64,000 bases of DNA from CAWGOF01 sp963824225. Its GTDB lineage: Bacteria; Acidobacteriota; Polarisedimenticolia; Polarisedimenticolales; Polarisedimenticolaceae. A model generated the notes under the pieces. The model was given only the letters and a program-made list of their open reading frames with translations. It searched no databases and was not told where the DNA came from. Within the stretch, counting starts at the first letter, position 1; each line of letters starts with the position of its first letter. This document shows positions 1-7,319 of this stretch, in pieces. A program made the translations under genes and the position numbers. The stretch is taken from the NCBI GenBank assembly GCA_963824225.1, contig CAWGOF010000003.1:1426001-1490000 (forward strand), given 5' to 3'.

Positions 1-464
1 GCACGGCGTAGCGCACCCGGAGCGAAGTGCACGTCGGCGTCGGTGAACAGCAGCCACTCCCCGCTCGCCGCGCGCACACCCGAGTCGAGCGCGTGGACCT
101 TGCCGAGCCAGCCCTCGGGCAGCCGGCGCACGTGCAGCGCGACGACCCGCGGGTCGAGCGAGGCGATCTCGTCGGCGATCGCGCCCGTCGAGTCGGTCGA
201 TCGATCGTCGACGAGCACGATCTCGAGGTCCGGGTAGTCCTGGGCCGTGAGCGTCGCGACCGCCGCGCGCACCGACTCGCCCTCGTTGCACGCCGGGACG
301 ATTACGCTCAGCTTGGGCCAGCGTTCGGGTGCACTGGGCTCGAGCCTCTCGAGCCACGGCAACTGGCGCCCCCCCACGAGCGCGCGCAGGTAGTACACGC
401 ACCAGCCGATCGACGCGAGCCCGCTCCACGCGGCGAGCGCGAGGTCGCCCGGTCCTATTTGCAG
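1..464 (-). CDS. Family 2 glycosyltransferase, N-terminal part (gene runs off the left edge)
   Basis: The reverse strand reads a GT-A fold N-terminus: a hydrophobic segment, then PKLSVIVPACNEGESV, EIVLVDDRSTDST, PEGWLGKVHALDSGV and EWLLFTDADVHFAPGAL. The VDDRS and DADV motifs are the nucleotide-sugar and metal binding parts of family GT2, and the PEGWLGK segment is typical of the HpnB/CrtQ-like branch of membrane glycosyltransferases that act on lipids. An in-frame stop at 489-491 bounds the frame, and no ATG, GTG or TTG lies between it and the transmembrane segment, so a CTG start near 464 is my choice; a GTG at 398 would remove the membrane anchor. It overlaps the stop of the Cys-rich gene upstream by 10 nt, which suggests translational coupling. 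The C-terminus is outside the window. Confidence 0.82.
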   Translation of the reverse strand, partial: MQIGPGDLALAAWSGLASIGWCVYYLRALVGGRQLPWLERLEPSAPERWPKLSVIVPACNEGESVRAAVATLTAQDYPDLEIVLVDDRSTDSTGAIADEIASLDPRVVALHVRRLPEGWLGKVHALDSGVRAASGEWLLFTDADVHFAPGALRR

Positions 465-778
465 CGGCAGACCCGGATCGGGCAGCGGCTATGGACGCAG
501 TTCCCGTTCCCCGCTCCGCACTGCGCGTCGCAGTCCACGTCCTTCGAGCACTGCGGGATCAGCCGGCAGATCGCTGCTTCGGTGGCCGGGACGCCGTCGG
601 CCGGCTCGATCCCGTCAGCCCATGCTTCCTCGAGGCTGCCCGGCTCGGGCGCCGGCGCGGGCTCGGCACCCGCGTCCTCCCCGACGACCAGGATCTCGGT
701 CGATCCCGCGAACCCCCACGCGGTGGCGCCGAGCACCAGGACGACGAACCCGAGGACCAGCAGGCTCTTGCGGCTCAT
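455..778 (-). CDS. Small secreted Cys-rich protein (107 aa), unknown function
   Basis: A 107-residue product with an N-terminal hydrophobic segment (MSRKSLLVLGFVVLVLGA) followed by an acidic, Ala/Pro-rich linker and a compact tail holding nine Cys in the last 40 residues (pattern C-x5-C-x4-C-x3-C-x2-C and so on, ending CRCK). This looks like an exported disulfide-rich peptide; no family is recognised. The ATG at 778 has a clear ribosome binding site, AAGGAGGAG, five bases upstream, and a good sigma-70 type promoter lies at 800-828, so the gene is probably well expressed. It heads a two-gene unit with the glycosyltransferase at 1-464. Another small Cys-rich secreted protein at 4411-4617 has the same kind of leader and start context. 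Confidence 0.72.
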   Translation of the reverse strand: MSRKSLLVLGFVVLVLGATAWGFAGSTEILVVGEDAGAEPAPAPEPGSLEEAWADGIEPADGVPATEAAICRLIPQCSKDVDCDAQCGAGNGNCVHSRCPIRVCRCK

Positions 779-799
779 GACTCCTCCTTGTATGCCGGG

Positions 800-828
800 T
801 TTATACCCGGCGGTGTGCTTCCGGTCAA
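800..828 (-). promoter_or_regulatory. Sigma-70-type promoter for the Cys-rich gene
   Basis: On the minus strand TTGACC (823-828) and TATAAA (800-805) are separated by exactly 17 bp, giving a transcription start near 793 and a leader of about 15 nt carrying the AGGAGG ribosome binding site. This is one of the closest matches to the bacterial housekeeping consensus that I found in the window. Confidence 0.65.
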
Positions 829-846
829 TCGGCGCGGAGCGTTTCG

Positions 847-852
847 TATAAT
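847..852 (+). promoter_or_regulatory. -10 element TATAAT directly before the glycosyltransferase start
   Basis: A perfect TATAAT ends 7 nt before the GTG start at 860, so the predicted transcript would begin at or next to the start codon (leaderless). No strong -35 is visible. It lies back to back with the minus-strand promoter at 800-828. Confidence 0.5.
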
Positions 853-859
853 CCGCGCC

Positions 860-1810
860 GTGAGCGAGGCAGCCGCAGACGAGGGCGTGTCGGTCGTCAT
901 CCCGGTATTCAACTCGGCGGCGGGGATCCCGACGCTCGTCGAGCGCCTCGCGGCGGTACTCGGCGGCCTGGGGCGCCCGTACGAGGTGATCCTGGTCGAC
1001 GACCGCAGCGCCGATTCGAGCTGGGACGCGATCCAGCGTTGCCGGACCGCGCGACCGTGGCTCCGCGGCATCCGGCTGATGCGCAACTCGGGGCAGCACA
1101 ACGCGCTCCTGTGCGGGATCCGCGCGGCGCGGAACGCGACGTGCGTCACGCTCGACGACGACCTGCAGAACCCCCCCGAGGAGATCCCCAAGCTCCTGGC
1201 GCGGCTCGCCGAGGGCCACGATCTCGTGTACGGCACACCGATCGTCGCGCGCCACGCGCTGCGCCACCGCCTGGCCTCACGGATCCTGCGCTTCGCGCTG
1301 TCGGTCGCGCTCGGAGCGCGGATCGCGCGGGTCGTCAGCCCGTTCCGCGCGTTTCGGACCCACCTGCGCCGCGCGTTCGCCGACGTGCGCACGCCGTGGA
1401 TCATCGTCGACGTCCTCCTGACCTGGGCCACGACGAACGTCGGGACGGTGACGGTGCGCCACGACGCGCGGGGGCACGGCCGGCCGACCTACACGTTCCG
1501 CCGGCGCTTCGTCCAGGCGCTCGACCTGATCACCGGGTTCAGCACGCTGCCGCTCAAGATCGCGAGCGTCATCGGCTTCGTGTTCACCGTGTTCGGCTTC
1601 GGCGTCCTGTGCTACGTGCTGTGGGTGTACTTCCGCTACGGCGGCGTGCCGGGCTTTCCGTTCCTGGCCTCGACGATCGCCATCTTCTCGGGTGCGCAGC
1701 TGTTCGCGCTCGGTGTCGTCGGCGAGTACCTGGCCCGCATGTTCCAGCGCACCATGGACCGTCCGCCGTACACGATCGGCGAGACGACCGACCCGCCGGG
1801 CGCCGGGTAG
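860..1810 (+). CDS. Membrane-bound GT2 glycosyltransferase, GtrB/ArnC/DPM-like (316 aa)
   Basis: Residues 8-20 give VSVVIPVFNS, followed by EVILVDDRSADSSW and TLDDDLQNPPEEIP, the classic nucleotide-binding and DxD metal motifs of the polyprenyl-phosphate glycosyltransferases (GtrB, ArnC, dolichol-phosphate mannose synthase). Two transmembrane helices lie in the last third (around FSTLPLKIASVIGFVFTVFG and FPFLASTIAIFSGAQLFALG), and the GVVGEYLARMFQ tail is typical of this group. Such enzymes move a sugar from a nucleotide donor to undecaprenyl phosphate at the cytoplasmic membrane. The GTG at 860 is chosen because the conserved domain begins immediately after it; longer in-frame upstream sequence is antisense to the Cys-rich gene. 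The next gene starts right after its stop codon. Confidence 0.9.
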   Translation: MSEAAADEGVSVVIPVFNSAAGIPTLVERLAAVLGGLGRPYEVILVDDRSADSSWDAIQRCRTARPWLRGIRLMRNSGQHNALLCGIRAARNATCVTLDDDLQNPPEEIPKLLARLAEGHDLVYGTPIVARHALRHRLASRILRFALSVALGARIARVVSPFRAFRTHLRRAFADVRTPWIIVDVLLTWATTNVGTVTVRHDARGHGRPTYTFRRRFVQALDLITGFSTLPLKIASVIGFVFTVFGFGVLCYVLWVYFRYGGVPGFPFLASTIAIFSGAQLFALGVVGEYLARMFQRTMDRPPYTIGETTDPPGAG

Positions 1811-2506
1811 ATGAGCCGCCGGAAGCCCGACACGCGCGTCGCCGCCGGACAGCGCTCGTACTACCGGTCGCTGCTCGAGACCCACGGCGACAGCCCGAGG
1901 TCCGTGGGCTACAACGACGCGACGACGCAGAACGAGCGGTTCGCGCGACTGGCCCGCGTGTTCGACGGCCAGCTGCCGCCGTTCACGGTGCATGAGATCG
2001 GCTGCGGCCTGGGCCACTTCGGGGAGTACCTGGCCGCGCACCACCCCGGGGCGGCGTACTCGGGCAGCGACCTGGTCGAGGAGTTCGTCCTCGCGTGCCG
2101 CAAGAAGCTCCCCGGCTCGGTGTTCGAGCTGCGCGACGTCACGGCCGAGCCTCCAGCCGAGCGCTACGACTTCGTCACGATGAGCGGCACGCTCAACCCG
2201 CGCCTCGAGACGCCCGACGCGGAGTGGAGCGCGCACGTCCGCGCGGTCCTCGACGCGATGTACCGGATGGCGCGGTGCGGGATCGCCGCGAACTTCTTGA
2301 CGTCCTACGGGCACGAGGAGAAGCGGCGCCCCGAGCTGCACTACCAGGACCCGGCCGAGATCCTGGACCACATCACGCGCCGGCTCTCGCGCCACGTGGA
2401 GATCGACGCCGCGGGGCCGCTCTACGAGTTCACGCTGCGGGTCCACCGGCCCGAGCACGTGCGCGCCCTCTACCCCGCGGCCGAGTTCAACCGCTACTTC
2501 GGTTGA
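1811..2506 (+). CDS. Class I SAM-dependent methyltransferase (231 aa)
   Basis: Motif I, HEIGCGLGHFGEYL at about residues 60-73, is the glycine-rich AdoMet-binding loop of Rossmann-fold methyltransferases. YSGSDLVEEFV provides the acidic residue at the end of strand 2 that binds the ribose hydroxyls. The substrate cannot be read from sequence. The ATG follows the glycosyltransferase stop directly (TAG then ATG), so the two are co-transcribed and probably act on the same glycan or lipid-linked sugar. The 3' end overlaps the convergent WbqC-like gene by 13 bp. Confidence 0.85.
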   Translation: MSRRKPDTRVAAGQRSYYRSLLETHGDSPRSVGYNDATTQNERFARLARVFDGQLPPFTVHEIGCGLGHFGEYLAAHHPGAAYSGSDLVEEFVLACRKKLPGSVFELRDVTAEPPAERYDFVTMSGTLNPRLETPDAEWSAHVRAVLDAMYRMARCGIAANFLTSYGHEEKRRPELHYQDPAEILDHITRRLSRHVEIDAAGPLYEFTLRVHRPEHVRALYPAAEFNRYFG

Positions 2507-3204
2507 GCGGGCCCTTCGCGCCAGCCCCAGATGAACCACGGGGCCTCGGGCCCGGTGTGGAACAGCAGATCGAGCACGCTGACCGCGTGATCGAACGGCG
2601 GCCAGGACTGCGGGTACTCGGGGTAACCGTCGTACGTCTTGTAGCGCAGGTCGACGCCGATCGCAGAGAAGCGCGACTCGTCGATGTACTGCCGGCCCGA
2701 CGGACCCGAGAGATACGTCGTGGCGCCGGTCTGGCGCACGAGGTCGAGCAACCGATCGAGCTTGCGGCCTTCCGCACGGTACTCCCGCGCATCGCGCAGC
2801 TCGGTCCGGATCCCGAGCAGGTCCCGCGCGATCGAGCGGATCAGGTGCTGGTTCAGCTCGGACAGGCCAGTCCACACCTGGCCGAGGTACACGTCCTCGA
2901 AGAACGGCCGGTAGCGCTCGAAGTGCGGGGCGCGGCCGTAGTTCTGGCACAGCGTCTTCCAGTGCACGCGCTGCCAGCGCGGGTTCTCGATCTCGACGTC
3001 GCACACCAGGCGATCGAGCCGCGGCCCGGTGGGGATCGTGATCCACTCCGTCCCGCGCGGCGTCTTGATCCGGTTGCGGTTGCGCCAGTCGTTCTTGGTG
3101 TACTGGACGTCGTCGTAGAACACGAACAGGTCCGCGTCGTGGATCAGGTCGAAGTACCCCTTCCACGGAACGTAGTTCGACTGGGCGACGACGACGGTCG
3201 TCAC
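2494..3204 (-). CDS. WbqC-like family protein (236 aa)
   Basis: The product begins VTTVVVAQSNYVPWKGYFDLIHDADLFV, with FYDDVQYTKNDWRNRNRIKT next. These are hallmarks of the WbqC family, which is found in polysaccharide and O-antigen clusters and contains conserved His, Asp and Arg residues; family members are implicated in amino-sugar modification but the reaction is not firmly settled. The GTG start overlaps the stop of the upstream oxidoreductase gene (GTGA, 4 nt), so translation is coupled. The 3' end overlaps the convergent methyltransferase. Together with the glycosyltransferases it supports a role for this region in surface glycan assembly. Confidence 0.85.
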   Translation of the reverse strand: MTTVVVAQSNYVPWKGYFDLIHDADLFVFYDDVQYTKNDWRNRNRIKTPRGTEWITIPTGPRLDRLVCDVEIENPRWQRVHWKTLCQNYGRAPHFERYRPFFEDVYLGQVWTGLSELNQHLIRSIARDLLGIRTELRDAREYRAEGRKLDRLLDLVRQTGATTYLSGPSGRQYIDESRFSAIGVDLRYKTYDGYPEYPQSWPPFDHAVSVLDLLFHTGPEAPWFIWGWREGPAQPK

Positions 3205-4385
3205 GCGTCGGTTCCGGGACACCGGGCCTGCTCGCGCTGATCGGCGCTCGGCGTGCGCCAGGCGAAGCGCCGCGCGTCGGCGTTCGGGATGCCCTGGACC
3301 ACGTCGGCGACGATCGGCCCGAAGACCGGGGCGAACTTGAACGCGTGGCCGCTCCCGCCCGCGGCGACGACGAGCCCCGGACGCTCGGGGTCGCGATCGA
3401 TCCAGAAGTCCCCGTCGGGCGTGTCGCAGTAGAAGCACGCGCGGCTCGAGGCGATCGGCGCGTCGGCCAGGTCGGGGAGCATCGTCGAGGCGAACTCGCG
3501 AAACCGCTCGAGCGTCGATCGATCGAGCGTGTGCGCGCCCCGCGGATCGCGCGGGTCTCCCGGCCCGTGGTTCCCGATCTTGACCACGCCGTCGGTCCGC
3601 GGAAAGCCGTACCACCCGGTGCGCGCGATGTCCGAGCCCCACACCGGGAAATGCGGCGCCTCGAACGGCTCGGCGACGCGCGGCCGAAAATGCACGACCG
3701 GCTGGGCCACGGGACGCAGCATCCGCTCGAGATGCGGGAGGAGCACCGCGGTCCACGCGCCGGCCGCGACCACGACGTGGTCGGCCTCGATCCGCTCCCC
3801 TCCCCGACCGAGCTCGACGCCACAGACACGCGAGCCGCGCTCGACGAGCCGCTCGATCGGTCTGCCGGCGCGCAGCTCGACGCCGGCGACGCGTGCCGCC
3901 GCGGCGAGCCGCTCGACCGCGCGACCGCTCCGAGCGTAGCCCGCCCGGGGGTTGAAGTACCCGTCGACGTGGCCCGCCCGGGCCCACGCCGGGAATCGCC
4001 GCTCGATCGCGCTCGCGTCGAGCCGCTCGAGCCGGTGCCCGAGCCGTGTCAGGGTCCGATAGCTGTCCCCCTCGAACGTGCCCTCGCCCAGCGCCTCGTG
4101 CGAGAGAAGCAGGAACCCGACCTCGTGATACAGCGGCTCGTCGAACCGCGCGTTCCACGCGCGCCAGCCGTCGATCGCGCGCTCGGCCAGGCGGGCGTAG
4201 AACTCGTCCGTGCCGTAGTCCATGCGCACGGCCTTGTTGATGTCGGTCGAGGACGCCTCGGGGTTCGGCGGCGAGCCGGCCTCGACGACCGACACCGCGT
4301 ACTGCCGCGAGCGCAGCTCGAGCGCCGTCGCCAGGCCGATCGCCCCGGCCCCGACGATCACGACCGAGCCCGCTGCCCGGCTCAT
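3201..4385 (-). CDS. FAD-dependent oxidoreductase, DAO/sarcosine oxidase type (394 aa)
   Basis: Starts MSRAAGSVVIVGAGAIGLATALEL, a dinucleotide-binding GxGxxG at residues 12-17 with the acidic ribose-binding residue about 20 residues on (VVEAG). The C-terminal GGSGHAFKFAPVFGPIVADVVQG matches the second FAD contact of the monomeric sarcosine oxidase/D-amino-acid oxidase fold. It should oxidise a secondary amine or amino acid with FAD in the cytoplasm; the substrate is unknown. It overlaps the WbqC-like gene by 4 nt, and a sugar-linked amine substrate is a possible but unproven reading of that coupling. Length is normal for the family (about 380-400). Confidence 0.87.
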   Translation of the reverse strand: MSRAAGSVVIVGAGAIGLATALELRSRQYAVSVVEAGSPPNPEASSTDINKAVRMDYGTDEFYARLAERAIDGWRAWNARFDEPLYHEVGFLLLSHEALGEGTFEGDSYRTLTRLGHRLERLDASAIERRFPAWARAGHVDGYFNPRAGYARSGRAVERLAAAARVAGVELRAGRPIERLVERGSRVCGVELGRGGERIEADHVVVAAGAWTAVLLPHLERMLRPVAQPVVHFRPRVAEPFEAPHFPVWGSDIARTGWYGFPRTDGVVKIGNHGPGDPRDPRGAHTLDRSTLERFREFASTMLPDLADAPIASSRACFYCDTPDGDFWIDRDPERPGLVVAAGGSGHAFKFAPVFGPIVADVVQGIPNADARRFAWRTPSADQREQARCPGTDA

Positions 4386-4410
4386 CGCGCGGCCCGAAGC
4401 CGCAGGCTAC

Positions 4411-4617
4411 CTAGTCGGGGACGCAGACGCAGCAGTTGGGCCACACCTGCGGGAACGAGAGGTGGTACCCCTCGGGGCACTGTGGGCACGAGACGAACTT
4501 GCAGTTCTGCGTCCCGCCGCCCCCGCCACCGCCGGGCTTGCCGGCAAGCGCCAGCACGCCGCACGTCAGCGCCACGACAACGAGGACGACCACGAGCAGG
4601 ACTCGCGACTTCTTCAT
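4411..4617 (-). CDS. Tiny secreted Cys-rich protein (68 aa)
   Basis: The product has a Lys-Lys-Ser leader and a strong hydrophobic core (VLLVVVLVVVALTCGVLALA), then a run of seven glycines and a 30-residue tail with six Cys (CKFVSCPQCPEG and NCCVCVPD). The leader plus disulfide-rich tail indicates export. The ATG is preceded by GGGGGAG, the same start context as the Cys-rich gene at 455-778, although the two tails do not align residue by residue. It sits 25 bp upstream of the DAO-type gene on the same strand, so it may share its transcript. No known family is recognised. Confidence 0.65.
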   Translation of the reverse strand: MKKSRVLLVVVLVVVALTCGVLALAGKPGGGGGGGTQNCKFVSCPQCPEGYHLSFPQVWPNCCVCVPD

Positions 4618-4659
4618 GACTCCCCCTGGATCGATGGCGCCATTCTACCGTCCGACCGC

Positions 4660-5688
4660 TCAAAGGGCACCTTTTGGCCGCGCGCGCGCCACGGCGAAAC
4701 GCAGCGTGCCGAGCCCCTGCTCGAACGTCTTCCGCTCGTCGGGCTCGCGGTCGAGGTGGGTCCGCAGGGCCAGGACGTAGACGAACTCGTCGTCGCTCGC
4801 CGCGCGCACGTCGACGACGATCGGCTCGGCTCCCGCCGCGGCGCGCCAGGTCCCGCGCACACCGGCGCAGCGGTCGACCGCCGCCGGCTCGAGCCGCGGC
4901 GGTCCGACGAGACCCCGACCGAGCAGCTCGTGCTCGGCGATCCATCCCTGCAGCTCGGCGCGGCCGTCGTCCGTGAACCCGGAGCAGCGCATGCCGCGCT
5001 CGGCCTCGCGGATGTCGAGGATCCACACGGGAGAGGTCGCGTGGGCCACGCTCGCCAATGCTTCGACACGCTGGGGCTCCGGAACACCGCCCGAGCCCTC
5101 GGTTCCCTCGGGAATCGCGGGCGAGAACAGGACCGTGCCGGTGACGTTCAAGTCGCGGAGCACCGCGACCCCGTGCTGCAGGGCGTGGAACTCCTCGGGC
5201 ACCGCGAGCGCGACCTGCCCGGCGATCCGGACGTACGGAGTAAACCCCTCGGGTGCCGAATACTGGCCCAGCCCGCGCTCGCGCGCCACGCGCAGCAGCG
5301 CGTCGTAGATCTCGGGCGTCCGTCCGCCGTAGCCCATCCGGCTCCCGTCGCGCAGACCGAGCCGCGACCGCTTTCCCTCGCGGTCGAGACCGATCACGAC
5401 CCATTCGGTGTCGACGTCCGAGCCGAGCGGGCCATACGAGATCATCCGCACCGAGCCGAGCGGCACGACCAGGTCGTCCTTGTTCGACGACAGCTCGATC
5501 GTATCGGCGGTGATCCGCAGATCGCCCTCGCGCTTCCCGCCGAGGTCGCCCTTCGGCGTGGTCGAGCGGTACCAGACCCGGTCGATCGTTCGCGGGAGCG
5601 CGAGCGGCTCCTCGGCCCGGGCCGACCCGAGCGCGAGCGCGAGCACGAGCGCCACGACGAGCGCTCCGGCAGCGCGGCAGCAGCTCAT
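4660..5688 (-). CDS. Secreted or periplasmic protein of unknown function (342 aa)
   Basis: A signal peptide (CCRAAGALVVALVLALALGSARAEE) precedes a soluble region with no recognised motif; parts such as GDLRITADTIELSSNKDDLVVPLGSVRMISYG look like a beta-rich domain that senses or scales a parameter. The ATG at 5688 overlaps the stop of the upstream TrmH-type gene by ATGA, so translation is coupled and the start is well supported; longer frames would run inside that gene. Three Cys occur in the C-terminal half (for example RGMRCSGF), which could pair in the periplasm. The pairing with an RNA methyltransferase does not suggest a function. Confidence 0.7.
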   Translation of the reverse strand: MSCCRAAGALVVALVLALALGSARAEEPLALPRTIDRVWYRSTTPKGDLGGKREGDLRITADTIELSSNKDDLVVPLGSVRMISYGPLGSDVDTEWVVIGLDREGKRSRLGLRDGSRMGYGGRTPEIYDALLRVARERGLGQYSAPEGFTPYVRIAGQVALAVPEEFHALQHGVAVLRDLNVTGTVLFSPAIPEGTEGSGGVPEPQRVEALASVAHATSPVWILDIREAERGMRCSGFTDDGRAELQGWIAEHELLGRGLVGPPRLEPAAVDRCAGVRGTWRAAAGAEPIVVDVRAASDDEFVYVLALRTHLDREPDERKTFEQGLGTLRFAVARARPKGAL

Positions 5689-6353
5689 CGTGCGGCGACC
5701 GCTCGCCCTTCGAGCGCCCGGGCCGCGGCGTAGGCCGCGACGCCGAACGCGACCGCGACGTTGAGCGACCGCTTGCCCCCGCGCATCGGGATCGCGACGT
5801 GCTGGTCGCACGCCCGGCGTAGCTCCTCGCCGACGCCCGCGACCTCGTTCCCCACGACGAGCAGGAGCGGCGCGGGCCACGGGGTTTCGTCGATCGGCAC
5901 GGCGCCCGGCGTGTCCTCGAGCGCCACGGCGCGCCAGCCCTCGGCGCGCAGCCGCGAAAGCGCGCGCCGGGCATCCGCGTCGTACTCCCAGACCACCATC
6001 TCTTCGGCACCGAGCGCCGTTTTCGCGATCTCACGTCGCGGCGGACAGCCCGTGATCCCGCACAGGACGACCCGCGACACCCCGCACGCGTCGGCCGTGC
6101 GGAAGATCGACCCGACGTTCCACAGGCTCCGCACGTTGTCCAGGAGCACGGTGAACGGCAGTCGCTCGGGAACCGCGGGCGGCTCGGGACCCCGCACGAA
6201 CGGGCGGGCCTCGAGCGCGGAGTCGATCTCGACCGGCCTGGCGGTCATCCGCCCACCACAGGCGGGACAGTGGACCATCCGGCCGAGCCACCCGGCGGGC
6301 GGCTCGAACACGATGGAGCAAGACTCGGCCGGACACCGCACGTGGATCGACAT
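5685..6353 (-). CDS. TrmH/SpoU-family RNA 2'-O-methyltransferase with N-terminal Zn ribbon (222 aa)
   Basis: Motif 1 (NVRSLWNVGSIFRTADA), motif 2 (VGNEVAGV) and motif 3 (IPMRGGKRSLNVAVAFGVAAY) of the SPOUT class are present in order from about residue 75 to 210. These form the deep trefoil knot that binds AdoMet and methylates ribose in tRNA or rRNA. The first 35 residues add a feature that is not part of the family core: Cys7/Cys12 and Cys29/Cys32 in RCPAESC and HCPACGG, a probable zinc ribbon that may help RNA binding. A TATCCT box ends 7 nt before the ATG at 6353, suggesting a leaderless transcript. It is divergent from the FkbM-like gene. Confidence 0.85.
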   Translation of the reverse strand: MSIHVRCPAESCSIVFEPPAGWLGRMVHCPACGGRMTARPVEIDSALEARPFVRGPEPPAVPERLPFTVLLDNVRSLWNVGSIFRTADACGVSRVVLCGITGCPPRREIAKTALGAEEMVVWEYDADARRALSRLRAEGWRAVALEDTPGAVPIDETPWPAPLLLVVGNEVAGVGEELRRACDQHVAIPMRGGKRSLNVAVAFGVAAYAAARALEGRAVAAR

Positions 6354-6360
6354 CCTCGGT

Positions 6361-6366
6361 AGGATA
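6361..6366 (-). promoter_or_regulatory. -10-like TATCCT 7 nt before the TrmH-type start
   Basis: Minus-strand TATCCT is followed by seven bases and then the ATG at 6353. The same TANNNT to start-codon spacing occurs at several other operon heads here (see findings). The divergent gene at 6375 has TAGGAT at 6360-6365 on the other strand, 9 nt before its ATG. Confidence 0.35.
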
Positions 6367-6374
6367 CAACCCGC

Positions 6375-7319
6375 ATGCACCCCCGAGACCGCCTCCGAGC
6401 GCTCCTCCGCCCCGCCGTGTTCGCGGCCCGCCGCGCACGCCAGCGCATCGGCCGCGTGCTGCGCCCACCCGTGCCATGGGACGGGATCCACGACCCCGCG
6501 CTCACGCGCTTCGAGCCGTGGACCGGGATCTCGGACGGCCGGTTCCAGCACGACTTCCTCGGCGTCAAGACCGACCCGCGCTTCCGGCCGCAAACACGCC
6601 CCGATCCTCCCGGGCCCGTCGCCACGCGCTATCCTGCACCGCACGCTGGGTACTTCGAGCTGGCGTTCGTGCTCGCGGCGATCACCGCGGCACGAGCGCG
6701 CGAGACGTTCACGGTGCTCGAGCTCGGTGCGGGGTACGGCTACTGGCTCGCGGTCGCCCACCGAGCGCGGAAGCTGACGTCGGACAAGCCGATTCGCCTC
6801 ATCGGGGTCGAGATGGTCGAGCAGCACGTGCAATGGATGCGCGTCCACTTCGCGAACAACGGCATCGACCCCGAGGAGCACCGGATCGTGCACGCCGCGA
6901 TCTCGGACCAGGACGGCACCGCGTGGTACCGCCCCGAGGAGAACGCCTGGCTCGACTACGGCCAGACCGTGGTCGGACGCACGGAAGCGAAGGGCCTCGT
7001 CCCGGTTCCGGCGCTCGCGCTGAGCAAGCTCCTCGAGGAGACGGGCCCCGTGGACCTGCTCCACGCCGACCTGCAAGGCGAAGAGGGCAAGGCGCTCGGT
7101 AGCGCGATCGATGCGCTCGGCGCCGCGGTGCGCCGGATCGTCTGCGCCACCCACTCCCGGAAGATCCACCGATACCTGCGCGACACGTTCCACCACGCCG
7201 GCTGGCGCATCGTCGACGACTACGAGTTCAGGAAGCGCGAGCGCACGCGCCTGGGCGACGTGCAGTTCCTCGACGGCCTGTTGACGATGATCAACCCACG
7301 CTTCGAGGATGCCCGATGA
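6375..7319 (+). CDS. FkbM-like SAM-dependent methyltransferase (314 aa)
   Basis: VLELGAGYGYWLAVA (about residue 115) is motif I, IGVEMVEQHVQWMRVHFANNG supplies the acidic motif II, and VDLLHADLQGEEGKAL is the late Asp/Glu motif characteristic of the FkbM group of O-methyltransferases, which often act on sugars in surface or secondary-metabolite glycans. The N-terminal 80 residues are basic and Arg-rich with no clear domain. It is followed by an ATGA overlap into the zinc alcohol dehydrogenase at 7316, so the two form an operon. Family assignment is solid, substrate unknown. Confidence 0.82.
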   Translation: MHPRDRLRALLRPAVFAARRARQRIGRVLRPPVPWDGIHDPALTRFEPWTGISDGRFQHDFLGVKTDPRFRPQTRPDPPGPVATRYPAPHAGYFELAFVLAAITAARARETFTVLELGAGYGYWLAVAHRARKLTSDKPIRLIGVEMVEQHVQWMRVHFANNGIDPEEHRIVHAAISDQDGTAWYRPEENAWLDYGQTVVGRTEAKGLVPVPALALSKLLEETGPVDLLHADLQGEEGKALGSAIDALGAAVRRIVCATHSRKIHRYLRDTFHHAGWRIVDDYEFRKRERTRLGDVQFLDGLLTMINPRFEDAR

